Positions 44,331 through 52,872 of a stretch of 64,000 nt of DNA are shown piece after piece; position 1 is the first letter of the stretch, and each line of letters begins with the position of its first letter. The DNA lies in contig NZ_CP039543.1 in NCBI RefSeq assembly GCF_013085545.1, forward strand, positions 434,001 through 498,000, written 5' to 3'. A model generated the notes under the pieces. The model worked only from the letters and a program-made list of their open reading frames with translations. It did no database searches and had not been told where the DNA came from. The translations under genes were made by a program, and so were the position numbers. Origin of the DNA: Oceanidesulfovibrio marinus (lineage in GTDB: Bacteria; Desulfobacterota; Desulfovibrionia; Desulfovibrionales; Desulfovibrionaceae).

Positions 44331-45692
44331 CTACTGGTGCAGGACGTTGTCTTCCCAACCGTTTTCCAACGCTTCTAAATACTTGGCCGGAATCTCCGGC
44401 ACGGCGTGCTTGTCCAGAACCTCCGGGCTCAGGGTGGGCGCGCCCACGTCCACAGCCGCGAACTTGTCCCGCCACTCCTGGGAGAGCGTGGACAGGTCGA
44501 TGGCCGGGAAGTCGCCCCAGTTCTGCGGATCGAACTTGGAAAGCTGGGCCTCCAGAGACATCAGGAAGTTGGCCACCACCACGGCACCGGTCTTGTTCGG
44601 CGCATTGTAGGGAATGGCCGTGAAGTGCAGGTTGTAGATGGAGCCTTCATCCATGACAAAGGTGCGCACCGTGTCCGGGTAGGTGCCGTCCAGAATTTTG
44701 GACTGCGCGTGCATGGGGTGGTAGCTCATGTTCAGCAGCACCTCGCCACGCGCAAAAAGCGTATCGAGGATGGCGCTGTCCTTGGGGTAGGCGTCGCCCT
44801 TTTCCCAAAGCTGCTCCTCCATGCCGTTCAGATAGTCCCAAAGGACGGGCGCCTTTTCCTGGAACAGCTCCTGTTCGAAGCCGTCCATGTATTGGGCGTA
44901 CCCGCCGGTAACGGCGTAAAGCGCCTGGCGGATGAAGGCCGAGCCGGTGAAGTCCGGCGGCCGGGGGTAGGTGAACATGCCGGGGTTGTCGGCAACCCAC
45001 GTGGGCAGCTCGGCAAAGGAGGAGGGCGGGTCGGTGAGCTTGGCGGTGTCGTACTCGAACACGAACTGCGCCTTGCCATACGGCGTTTCATAGCCGTCCG
45101 TGGGGAAGCCGAAGTCCGTGGCCGCCATTGTCTTGTCCACGTGCTGCACGTAGTTGGGGCAGAGTTCGGCAAACGGGCCGAAGAGCAGGTCCGCCTCCCG
45201 TGCGTTCTTGAAGTTCTCGCCGTTGATCCACAAGAGGTCGATGGAGCCTTCTTCCTGGCCGGCGGATTTTTCGCCCAAAAGCTTGTTGATGAACACGCTG
45301 GCGTCCATGGGCACGCGCTCCAGGGTGATGCCGTAGCGTTGCTTCACCTGGTCGGCCACCCAGCCGTCCACCCACTTGTTGGTGTGGGCAAAGCCGCCGT
45401 ACATGTAGAAGCGCACGGTGGTGCCGTTGGCCGCGGCAACGATCTCCTCCCACGGCGTGACCAGCAGGTCGTCCCCCAAGGGAATCTTGCCCGCCTCCAC
45501 AAACTCGCCCGTGGGCGTGCCGCCTTCGGCTGGGGGCAGCTTGGCCGCCGGGGGCTCTTCGGCCTGCGGAGCCGCAGTAGCCTCGGTTTGGTTGGACTGC
45601 GTCTCGGACGCCGGCTCCTCCGAGCAAGCGGATATGCACAGGCACAGCGCAAGCAGGACGAGGACAAGTAGCAGGGAACGATGGGATCGCAT
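44331..45692 (-). CDS. ABC transporter substrate-binding lipoprotein (YnjB-like)
   Basis: The protein has 453 residues. The signal ends in lipobox LCISACSEE (Cys about 23). A Glu/Pro/Ala-rich linker follows (about 25-70). The binding protein fold shows TTVRFYMYGGFAHTNKWVDGW, EGSIDLLWINGENFKNAREADLLFGPFAEL and VFEYDTAKLTDPPSSFAEL, the pattern of the YnjB group. It is probably anchored to the inner membrane and delivers a small solute to the two permeases. The ligand is unknown; the thiamine or polyamine group of Fe/polyamine-type importers would fit. Confidence 0.88.
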   Translation of the reverse strand: MRSHRSLLLVLVLLALCLCISACSEEPASETQSNQTEATAAPQAEEPPAAKLPPAEGGTPTGEFVEAGKIPLGDDLLVTPWEEIVAAANGTTVRFYMYGGFAHTNKWVDGWVADQVKQRYGITLERVPMDASVFINKLLGEKSAGQEEGSIDLLWINGENFKNAREADLLFGPFAELCPNYVQHVDKTMAATDFGFPTDGYETPYGKAQFVFEYDTAKLTDPPSSFAELPTWVADNPGMFTYPRPPDFTGSAFIRQALYAVTGGYAQYMDGFEQELFQEKAPVLWDYLNGMEEQLWEKGDAYPKDSAILDTLFARGEVLLNMSYHPMHAQSKILDGTYPDTVRTFVMDEGSIYNLHFTAIPYNAPNKTGAVVVANFLMSLEAQLSKFDPQNWGDFPAIDLSTLSQEWRDKFAAVDVGAPTLSPEVLDKHAVPEIPAKYLEALENGWEDNVLHQ

Positions 45693-45694
45693 GG

Positions 45695-46666
45695 TTATGC
45701 TGCTCCTTCGGTACTGGTTGGGTGATTGTCGTCGGCGATGCGCAGGGCCACGCGGTCCCCGGCGGCGAAGCCGTTGCTGGACGAGAGGACCTCGATGCGG
45801 CGGCCGTCGAGATGCACCGTGTACTTGGTCAGCGCGCCGGCAAAGCGGCTGCTTTCCACTGTGGCGGGTCCGCCATCGTCGCGGATCATGGTCAGGGACT
45901 CCGGCCGGATCATGACCGGGCCGCCGTTGCAGGGAACGCCCAGGCTGGCGGCGATGTCGGAGTCGAGCTGGTTGATGGGCCCCAGGAACTCGGCCGCCTC
46001 CAGGCTGACCGGCCGCTGGTAGACCTCCTCGGCCCCGGCGTACTGCACCAGCTCTCCGCCCAGCATCAGGCCCACGCGGTCGGACATGGCCAGGGCCTCG
46101 GCCAGGTCGTGGGTCACGCTCACCGTGGTCACGCCAAAGGCGCGTTGCGTCTCGCGCAGAAACTCGGCCGTCTGCATCTTGAGCGTGGGGTCCAGGTTGG
46201 CAAAGGGCTCGTCGAGCAGCAGCAGGGCAGGGTTCACCACCACGGCGCGGGCTATGGCCACGCGCTGCTTCTGCCCGGCCGAGAGCTGGCTCGGGTAGGC
46301 GTCCGCCTTGTCCGACAGGCCGAAGTGGGACAGCACCCTGTCCACGGCCTCGGTTATCTCTCGGCGCTTCATTTTCCGCACCCGCAGGCCAAAGGCCGCG
46401 TTCTCGAACACGGTCAGGCTGGGGAAGAGCAGGTAGTCTTGAAACACCAGGATAACCGGGTGCTTGCGCGATGGTTTGACCGCAAAGTCGATCTCGCCGA
46501 CGTCGGCCTTTTCCAGCCCGGCCAGGATGCGCAGCAGCGTGGTCTTGCCCACGCCGGACGGGCCGATGATGGAGACCATCTCGCCGGTCTCGACCTCGAA
46601 TGAGACGTCCTTGAGTACAGCCTGACCATCGTAGGCTTTGGATATGCGTTCGGCGCGTAGATACAT
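45695..46666 (-). CDS. ABC transporter ATP-binding protein (YnjD-like)
   Basis: The protein has 323 residues. It has Walker A GPSGVGKTTLLR (about 37-48), the Q-loop at VFQDYLLFPSLTVF, signature LSAGQKQRVAIARAV, Walker B LLLLDEPFANLD and the H-loop in TVSVTHDLAEALAMSDR. The C-terminal 90 residues look like a TOBE domain (VMIRPESLTMI). The stop is 2 bases before the binding-protein gene. It drives the four-component importer. Confidence 0.93.
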   Translation of the reverse strand: MYLRAERISKAYDGQAVLKDVSFEVETGEMVSIIGPSGVGKTTLLRILAGLEKADVGEIDFAVKPSRKHPVILVFQDYLLFPSLTVFENAAFGLRVRKMKRREITEAVDRVLSHFGLSDKADAYPSQLSAGQKQRVAIARAVVVNPALLLLDEPFANLDPTLKMQTAEFLRETQRAFGVTTVSVTHDLAEALAMSDRVGLMLGGELVQYAGAEEVYQRPVSLEAAEFLGPINQLDSDIAASLGVPCNGGPVMIRPESLTMIRDDGGPATVESSRFAGALTKYTVHLDGRRIEVLSSSNGFAAGDRVALRIADDNHPTSTEGAA

Positions 46667-46762
46667 GATGTTATCAATGATACGTATTGTCAGACGCTAT
46701 ATACGCACATCATGCCGGACGCAGCAAGGCGAGGCGGCCTCCGGGGGCGCAGGCCGGCGCCA

Positions 46763-47404
46763 CTACGGTCCGTACGCCACGATGATCTGCACGTACTGGT
46801 ACAGCCGGTTCACCTGGTTCGGCACGTTCCGCGGGCTGTACATGTCGCCCAGGGCGTTGATGGGGTGGATGGCGTATGGTCCACCACTGAGCATGCGCTG
46901 GACGATGGGCAGCGGGGCTTCGGTCCGCTGTGTGGAGAGCCTGGTGTTCAGCTCGCGGGGGCCGGTGGCCGAGGCGCTGCCGATGAGCAGCAGATGCACC
47001 GTGCGGCCGTAGCCATCCAGGGCGATGCGGCTCAGGAACTGCTCCAGCTTGTCACGCTCTCCGGGCTTGATCACGGCGCTGCCCGTATCGAAGAACAGTG
47101 TCACCTCGCCGGCGCCCTGGGCCTGGGAGAGGTCGTAGAACATGTCCATGGCGATCTCCACGGTCTCGCGGTTCGCGCCCATGTCCGGACCGCCCAGCAG
47201 ATGGCGTCTGTGGGCCTGCACGGCGATCTCGCCAAGGGCCCCGGCGCGGTCCGCGGTGTTGGCGGGCAGGGTGGCGCCGTTGGGGAAGCGGAATATCTCC
47301 GGCGAGATCGGGGCGATGATGACCTGGGGCTTTTTCTCGCAACCACTCAGGGCCAGGATGCAGACAGCGGCGAGGGAGAGCAGGATGACGATGGCGCGTT
47401 TCAT
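46763..47404 (-). CDS. OmpA-like lipoprotein
   Basis: The protein has 213 residues from the ATG at 47402-47404. The signal peptide ends in lipobox LALSGCEKK (Cys about 21). The mature part contains VTLFFDTGSAVIKPGERDKLEQFL and LLIGSASATGPRELNTRLSTQRTEAPLPIV, similar to the peptidoglycan-binding OmpA/Pal domain (FDTGS.....L..., G.AS..G). It may tether the outer membrane to the cell wall. The upstream frame (to 47446) lacks a signal. Confidence 0.75.
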   Translation of the reverse strand: MKRAIVILLSLAAVCILALSGCEKKPQVIIAPISPEIFRFPNGATLPANTADRAGALGEIAVQAHRRHLLGGPDMGANRETVEIAMDMFYDLSQAQGAGEVTLFFDTGSAVIKPGERDKLEQFLSRIALDGYGRTVHLLLIGSASATGPRELNTRLSTQRTEAPLPIVQRMLSGGPYAIHPINALGDMYSPRNVPNQVNRLYQYVQIIVAYGP

Positions 47405-47586
47405 ATGGCGAACCTCCTTGAAGATCAATGGATGTGTTGTGAGCAAGCTCGACCCACTCTAGCAAAATATATTCACCGCAGACCAGCAAAGAAACGTATG
47501 GTCTGGCCATTGGTGTGTTTGACGGACAGAGGATAATGGACGAGGTCTTTGAGAATAATAATCGATATGTGCAAATGGAAAAAATC

Positions 47587-47606
47587 GTGTTGCCAATGCG
47601 TAACAC
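47587..47606. promoter_or_regulatory. Inverted repeat GTGTTGC-N6-GTAACAC upstream of nikM
   Basis: The palindrome GTGTTGC CAATGC GTAACAC lies 106 bases before the start of nikM. The half-site GTGTTAC/GTAACAC is, as I recall, the NikR-type half-site in Desulfovibrio-like bacteria, but the spacing of 6 is shorter than the 13-14 reported for them. It is a candidate metal-regulator operator only. Confidence 0.35.
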
Positions 47607-47711
47607 TTTTTGTAATGTCGTGTCGCTCGCGCGGGCAATCAACCCGAAGCTCGCAGCCAGGCCGCATCCGACCAGACTGCCTACTGGATATTTTCAAGGA
47701 TCGAAAGAATC

Positions 47712-48326
47712 ATGCACATCTCCGAAGGCGTTCTATCCACACCGGTGCTGGCCGCTGGTTGGGCGCTGGCCGTCGGGGGAACATGGCTCGGTATCAAGCG
47801 GTTGGATCACGAGCGCATCATGACCGTGGCCATGCTCTCCGCGGCGTTCTTCGTCGCCAGCCTCATCCACTTTCCTGTCGGACCCACCAGCGTCCATCTG
47901 GTGCTCAACGGTCTCTTAGGCATCATCCTGGGATGGGCCGCGTTCCCGGCCATCATGGTCGGGCTGTTGCTGCAGGCCGTGTTCTTCCAGTTCGGCGGGC
48001 TCACCACCCTGGGCATCAATACCTTCAACATGGCCGCGCCCGCTGTGCTCTGCTACCTCGTCTTCCACAGGCTCATCGTCAAGGGCGGCGGCGTGCGCCC
48101 TGTGGCGGCGTTCTTTGCCGGGGCGTTGCCCATCGCGCTGTCCGCCGTGCTCGTCTCCCTATGTCTGGTGTTCACGGACGAGGGATTCCTGGCCGCGGCC
48201 GGCACGCTGCTGCTGGCGCATCTGCCGGTCATGGGCATAGAGGGGGTGGTTACCGTGTTCATCATCTCGTTCCTGGCCAAGGTCCAGCCGGAAATTCTCA
48301 ATCTGCAACGCGTAGCGGGAGCGTAA
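47712..48326 (+). CDS. nikM: Nickel/cobalt ECF transporter S component (NikM/CbiM family)
   Basis: The protein has 204 residues with six to seven hydrophobic helices. The N-terminus MHISEGVLS carries the family's invariant Met-His metal-ligand start. HFPVGPTSVHLVLNGLLGIILGW and TLGINTFNMAAPAVL are family hallmarks. AAGGA stands upstream. The next two genes encode the extra-membrane partners of the NikMLK group. Genes for NikQ/NikO (energising CbiQ and CbiO) are not in the window. Co or Ni specificity is inferred as nickel from the NikL and NikK neighbours. Confidence 0.88.
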   Translation: MHISEGVLSTPVLAAGWALAVGGTWLGIKRLDHERIMTVAMLSAAFFVASLIHFPVGPTSVHLVLNGLLGIILGWAAFPAIMVGLLLQAVFFQFGGLTTLGINTFNMAAPAVLCYLVFHRLIVKGGGVRPVAAFFAGALPIALSAVLVSLCLVFTDEGFLAAAGTLLLAHLPVMGIEGVVTVFIISFLAKVQPEILNLQRVAGA

Positions 48327-48328
48327 CC

Positions 48329-48991
48329 ATGCGTTATCTCTACTCCGCACTCGCAGCGCTGTGTCTCGTCCTGCTCGCCACTACGGCGTGGGCCCACCGG
48401 GTCAACGTGTTCGCCTGGGTGGAGGGGACCGACGTGCATATGGAATCGGAGTTCAGCCGTGGTAATCCCGTGCGGGAAGGCGGCGTGGAAGTGCACGACG
48501 CGTCCACCGGCGACGTGCTGCTGACCGGCACGACCAACGAAACCGGCGAGTTCGTCTTCGCGATTCCGGAGTCCGCCCTGAAGAACCCGATCGACCTGGA
48601 GATCGTGGTCAACGCCGGGGAAGGACACCGCAGCAGCTGGACCGTGCGCGCCAAGGAATACGCCGGCGTGGCTGCTCCGGCAACAGAGTCCACTGCTGAG
48701 ACCGCTGCAGAAGCCGGGCAGGCGGAAAGCGCCGCACCGGCCGCCGCATCCGGAAGCACCGGAGCCGCGCAGGCCCCGGCGGCGGTGGAAGCCCTGGAGG
48801 TCGCGCTGGAAGCCAAGCTGGAGGCTGCGCTGGACAAGAAGCTGGACGAGAAAATCTCGCCCCTGGTGCGCGCTGTGAACCGTATGGAGATGGACGCCGG
48901 CCCCAAGATGTCCGACATCTTCGGCGGCATCGGCTACCTTTTCGGTCTGGCTGGTCTGCTGGCCTACGCCAAAAGCCGCAAGAAGCAATAG
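48329..48991 (+). CDS. nikL: NikL-like nickel-transport accessory protein
   Basis: The protein has 220 residues from the ATG at 48329, 2 bases after nikM ends. The signal peptide ends TTAWAH. It has a single carboxypeptidase-regulatory-like Ig domain (VNVFAWVEGTDVHMESEFSRGNPV...VEVHDASTGDVLLTGTTNETGEFVFAIP), then an Ala/Glu-rich helix and coiled coil (about 110-185). It ends with one transmembrane segment (IGYLFGLAGLLAYAKSRKKQ). This architecture matches NikL proteins that support NikM-type uptake. The two His after the signal (AHRVNV) may become the mature N-terminus. Confidence 0.75.
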   Translation: MRYLYSALAALCLVLLATTAWAHRVNVFAWVEGTDVHMESEFSRGNPVREGGVEVHDASTGDVLLTGTTNETGEFVFAIPESALKNPIDLEIVVNAGEGHRSSWTVRAKEYAGVAAPATESTAETAAEAGQAESAAPAAASGSTGAAQAPAAVEALEVALEAKLEAALDKKLDEKISPLVRAVNRMEMDAGPKMSDIFGGIGYLFGLAGLLAYAKSRKKQ

Positions 48992-49096
48992 CAAACAGGG
49001 AGCCGTGGGGGGAGTTGCCCGCGGCTTCTTTTGTAGCATCTCGTGTTACTATTTTTAGTATAGTATAACCATACTGCAATCCTGGGAGGGAATCGT

Positions 49097-49864
49097 ATGC
49101 GTTTCAATCGACTCGTACTTGCCGCGTTCTTTTTGCTGATCATGTCCGCACCGGCCTTTGCCCACTTCGGCATGGTCATCCCCAGCCAGCCCGTGGTTAC
49201 GCCGGACAACCGCTCCGTGGACGTGACCCTGTCCTTCTCGCACCCCTTTGGCGGCGAGGGCATGAACCTGGTCAAGCCCAAGGAGTTCGGCGTGGTGTTC
49301 GAGGGCGAAAAGACCGACCTGCTGGGCTCCCTCAAGGAAGCCACGGTGATGGAGCATCCGGCCTGGACCGTGCATTACGACGTGAAGCGCCCCGGCGTGT
49401 ACACCTTTTACATGGAGCCCGTGCCGTACTGGGAGCCTGCCGAGGACTGCTCCATCATCCACTACACCAAGGCCGTGGTGCCGGCTTTCGGCGGTGAGGA
49501 CGGCTGGGACGAGCCTCTGGGCCTGAAGACCGAGATCGTGCCCCTGCTGCGGCCCTTCGGCAACTACGCCGGCAACGCTTTTGTGGGCCAGGTGCTGCTG
49601 GACGGCAAGCCCGTGCCCAACGCCGAGGTCGAGGTGGAGCTCTACAACCAGGCCGGTTTCTCCCTGCCCAGTGATTACCATGAGACGCAGGTGGTCAAGG
49701 CCGACGGCGCGGGCATCTTCACCTTTGCCTGCCCGCAGCCGGGCTGGTGGGGCTTTGCCGCGCTGAACACTGCGGACTTCACGCTGCCCGATCCCGACGG
49801 CAACCAGAAGCCGGTGGAGCTCGGCGGCGTGCTCTGGATCTACATGGACGAGTACTCCAAGTAA
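49097..49864 (+). CDS. nikK: NikK-like (DUF4198) periplasmic protein
   Basis: The protein has 255 residues with a signal peptide ending APAFAHF. The mature protein begins [12 protein letters not shown], with DUF4198 features: [47 protein letters not shown] and [27 protein letters not shown]4198 proteins (NikK) accompany NikM/NikL and are thought to help capture Ni(II). It follows nikL after 105 bases and is probably in the same unit. Confidence 0.85.
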   Translation: MRFNRLVLAAFFLLIMSAPAFAHFGMVIPSQPVVTPDNRSVDVTLSFSHPFGGEGMNLVKPKEFGVVFEGEKTDLLGSLKEATVMEHPAWTVHYDVKRPGVYTFYMEPVPYWEPAEDCSIIHYTKAVVPAFGGEDGWDEPLGLKTEIVPLLRPFGNYAGNAFVGQVLLDGKPVPNAEVEVELYNQAGFSLPSDYHETQVVKADGAGIFTFACPQPGWWGFAALNTADFTLPDPDGNQKPVELGGVLWIYMDEYSK

Positions 49865-50331
49865 CTGAGTCTCCCGGACGCATGGCCGGCGTCGTCACAG
49901 AGCGGCGCCGGCGCTACACCCTTGCTGAATGGTTTCAGCCGGCAACCCTGGTACGCCGGCGACATGCCTCGCAAGGGCGGCCGTCTCTCCGCAGGGGTGT
50001 GTTCCTCGTCAGCATCCCACTGCGAAAGAGCAGAGGAAGGGCTACGCGTCCGAGACCAGCTCCAACCCTCCGGGAAGATGCCTCCTGCATTCCTGGTCCG
50101 GGGACGGAGCTCACGACGGCGCCGGATTTTCCCGATCCGGCGCCGTTCTTGCGTTCATGGGCCTGCGCACAAAGAGTTCGGTTCGTCCCGCTCCATAACC
50201 GTAAGCAGGACGGGCGGACGCAGCACGGCGCCGCGCCTTTGGCACAGACTCGATAGCCAGCTCGGCCAACGGTTCTTTGCAACACATCCCGCCGCCATGT
50301 ATATTGATACGATGCGCATGAGGTGGGTTGC
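49865..50331. other. Intergenic gap with hairpins
   Basis: This 467-base gap has no convincing gene. An inverted repeat ACGGCGCCGGA / TCCGGCGCCGT (50115-50146), followed by TCTTGCG, is a possible nikMLK terminator. A second GC-rich repeat sits near 49885-49915. The last 60 bases probably hold the ClC promoter. Confidence 0.4.
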
Positions 50332-52125
50332 ATGATTACGGGGATGAGCCGGCGGCTCGTCTCCCTGGCGCGGCAGAGATCGCCCAGGCGCTGGCACCAG
50401 GCCAGGCTGCGGTACATCGGCCTGCTGTTTCTGGCCGTGCTGGTGGGCGTGCTGGCTGCGGGCGGCGCGTATCTGTTCCGCGAGCTCATCCTGCTGTTCC
50501 AGGAGCTCTTCTGGGGCGGGGAGGGCGGCAACTTCCTGGAAACCGTGCGCCAGGCGCCGTGGTGGCTGGTGCTGCTCGTGCCCACGGCTGCCGGTCTGGC
50601 CGTGGGGCCGGTCATCACCTTTTTCGCACCCGAGGCGCGCGGGCCCGGCGTGCCAGAGGTCATCCGCGCCATCACCGTGGGCAAGGGCGTCATGCGGCGG
50701 CGGGTGGCCGTGTTCAAGGCCCTGGTCACAAGCCTGCTGCTGGGCGCGGGCGCTTCGGTGGGCCGCGAGGGGCCCATCGTACAGATCGGCGCATCCGTGG
50801 GCTCCACAATCGGCGGATTATTCAGGCTGACCCCGGAGATGCTGCCGGTGCTGCTGGCCTCCGGCGCGGCCGCGGGCATTGCTGCCACGTTCAACGCGCC
50901 GCTCACTGGCGCACTCTTCGCCATGGAAGTCATCCTCGTGGAGATCGAGGTGGCCTACATGGCGCACATCATCGTAGCCGCCGTCACGGCCTCGGCGCTG
51001 TCGCGCTTTTTCTGGGGCCATTTCGCCGCCTTCGAGCTCGCCGGACCCACCGGCCTGCAGAAGTACTGGGAGCTGCTCATCTATGCGCCCATGGGCGTGC
51101 TGGCCGGGCTGGTGGCCATCGCCTTCATCCGCTCGGTCTTCGGCGCCGACATGTTCTTCGAGCGCATCCCGCTGCCGCGCTGGGTGAAGCCGGCCATCGG
51201 CGGGCTGCTGCTCGGCCTCATCGCCCTGATTACGCCGGATGTATTGGGCGTGGGCTATGAGACGGTAAACCTCGCCCTGGCCGGGCACCTAGCCCTGGGG
51301 CTTGCGCTGTTGCTCATCGTGCTCAAGATCGCCGCCACCTCGGTCTGCATCGGCTCCGGCATGAGCGGCGGCATCATGGGGCCGTCCTTCTTTCTGGGTG
51401 CGGCCCTGGGCACGGTCGTCAGCCTGGGCCTCAACGCCATCGACCCCACGCTGGCCCTGCATCCGCAGAACTACGCTGTGGCCGGCATGGCCGCCGTGCT
51501 GGCCGGCACCACCCTGGCCCCCATCACCGCGCTGTTCACCGCCGTGGAGCTGACCATGAGCTACGGCGGGGTGCTGCCGCTGATGGCGGCGTGCATAGCC
51601 AGCGCGCTGACCGTGCGGCTGCTCTTCGGCTACTCGGCGTACGAGATGAAGCTGCTGCGCCAGGGCGTGAACATCGTGCGCGGGTTCGACCCCGACTTCC
51701 TGGCCGAGCTGGCCGTGACCGAGGTCATGGAGACGCGCTTCGAAACGCTTCACGAAGACGCCACCTTCCTGGAGGTACTGAACAAGGCGGCGGCGTCCCG
51801 GTACCCGCACTACCCGGTGCTGGACGACGCGGGGAAGCTCGTGGGTATGCTCTCCATGAGCGATCTGAGGCCGCACATCAAGGACTGTCTGCTGAAGCCG
51901 GCGAGCAGGCGCGTGCGCGACATGATGACCCGTACGGTGGTCACCGTGGACAACGGCGAAACCCTCAACGAGGCGCTGATAAAGTTCGAGTTCACGCCGG
52001 TCTCCTGCCTGCCGGTGATCGATCCCAAAAGGCCCGGCGAGGTCGTCGGCCTGCTCAAGAAGGATGCGCTGCTCATGGCGCTGCGCGAACGGAGCAAGCG
52101 GACCCGCACTCTCAGCGGCATGTAA
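50332..52125 (+). CDS. ClC-type chloride channel/transporter with CBS pair
   Basis: The protein has 597 residues from the ATG at 50332; the GTG at 50323 is in frame but AGGTGGG sits just ahead of the ATG. The membrane part (about 20-440) has the ClC filter motifs GAGASVGREGPIVQIG (GxxxGxRGP-like GREGP), GSGMSGGIMGPSFFLGAALG and an MAAVLAGTTLAPITA segment. Two CBS domains fill about 465-595 (ATFLEVLNKAAASRYPHYPVLDD, MMTRTVVTVDNGETLNEAL). It transports Cl-, fluoride or related anions. CBS domains usually bind adenine nucleotides. Confidence 0.92.
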   Translation: MITGMSRRLVSLARQRSPRRWHQARLRYIGLLFLAVLVGVLAAGGAYLFRELILLFQELFWGGEGGNFLETVRQAPWWLVLLVPTAAGLAVGPVITFFAPEARGPGVPEVIRAITVGKGVMRRRVAVFKALVTSLLLGAGASVGREGPIVQIGASVGSTIGGLFRLTPEMLPVLLASGAAAGIAATFNAPLTGALFAMEVILVEIEVAYMAHIIVAAVTASALSRFFWGHFAAFELAGPTGLQKYWELLIYAPMGVLAGLVAIAFIRSVFGADMFFERIPLPRWVKPAIGGLLLGLIALITPDVLGVGYETVNLALAGHLALGLALLLIVLKIAATSVCIGSGMSGGIMGPSFFLGAALGTVVSLGLNAIDPTLALHPQNYAVAGMAAVLAGTTLAPITALFTAVELTMSYGGVLPLMAACIASALTVRLLFGYSAYEMKLLRQGVNIVRGFDPDFLAELAVTEVMETRFETLHEDATFLEVLNKAAASRYPHYPVLDDAGKLVGMLSMSDLRPHIKDCLLKPASRRVRDMMTRTVVTVDNGETLNEALIKFEFTPVSCLPVIDPKRPGEVVGLLKKDALLMALRERSKRTRTLSGM

Positions 52126-52156
52126 TCAATCGCCAGGAATTCAGAAGGAATACGGA

Positions 52157-52657
52157 GTGATAATCCGCAATGAAGAGCTGCGCGACATCGAGGCTATCCG
52201 TACGGTTCATGTCGAGGCATTTGCCAGCCATCCCTACAGCCGGCAGACCGAGCACCTCATCGTGGACGGCCTGCGCGAGGCCGGCGCGCTGAGCGTCTCG
52301 CTGGTGGCGGATATGGAGGGCCAGGTCGTCGGCCACATCGCCTTTTCCCCGGCCCTGGTGGGCGGCGCCGAGTGCGGGCTCTACATACTGGGACCAGTGG
52401 GCGTGCTGCCGCCGTTCCAGCGCCGGGGCGTGGGCTCGCGCCTGGTGCGGGACGGGTTGGAGGCCATCCGCGCCATGGGTGCTACCGGTTGCGTGCTGGT
52501 GGGCGATCCCGCCTTCTACCGCCACTTCGGCTTTGTCCAGGCCGCACCGCTGACCATGGAGGGCGTACCGCCAGAGGTTGTTTTGTACCTGCCCATGGCC
52601 GACACGATGCCCCGCGGCGCCGTGACCCACCACAGCGCTTTCCATGTGGAGCCGTAG
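52157..52657 (+). CDS. GNAT-family N-acetyltransferase
   Basis: The protein has 166 residues from a GTG at 52157 with AAGGA upstream. Acetyl-CoA-binding motif A is VGVLPPFQRRGVGSRLVRDGLEAI. VVGHIAFSPALVGG and FYRHFGFVQAAPLTM fit the small YhbS-like group of GNAT enzymes. The substrate is unknown. It is probably translated from the ClC transcript (31-base gap) or from a promoter inside it. Confidence 0.85.
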   Translation: MIIRNEELRDIEAIRTVHVEAFASHPYSRQTEHLIVDGLREAGALSVSLVADMEGQVVGHIAFSPALVGGAECGLYILGPVGVLPPFQRRGVGSRLVRDGLEAIRAMGATGCVLVGDPAFYRHFGFVQAAPLTMEGVPPEVVLYLPMADTMPRGAVTHHSAFHVEP

Positions 52658-52721
52658 CACAGATGGAACTTAGGCAAGGGATTGGCATATCAACACAAAC
52701 GCATGTGCGGATGATTGCCAG

Positions 52722-52872
52722 GAGCCGTATCGGGATAGATTGCGCCAAGTGCGTCAAGGACCGTATCTGCCCCTGCCGCCTGTTTCCGGACAGCGACGAC
52801 GGGTCCGCCTGTTCTGCAGGAGAACGCCGGGGAGCCGTGCATCGAGTGCGGCTACTGCCAGGCAGTGCCGAG
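52722..52872 (+). pseudogene. Truncated 5' copy of the ferredoxin-nitroreductase gene
   Basis: This stretch matches the start of the intact gene at 56527: CGCCAAGTGCGTCAAGGACC, GACAGCGACGACGGGTC and GAGTGCGGCTACTGCC align closely. It lacks 12 bases (in-frame loss at the first Cys cluster) and has a one-base insertion near 52806, so the reading frame is broken. Homology stops at about 52872. The stop of the SSS symporter gene on the other strand lies inside it. Confidence 0.8.

Noticed and set aside
47407-47711. Cobalamin or nickel riboswitch upstream of nikM
   Set aside because: No B12-box-like GCCACTG or NiCo core was found; only a short palindrome remains.
52692-52719. Additional degenerate CRISPR repeat upstream of the nitroreductase remnant (CGCATGTGCGGATGATTGCC)
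   Set aside because: Similarity to a type I-E repeat is weak, with several gaps; not enough to call it a third repeat.
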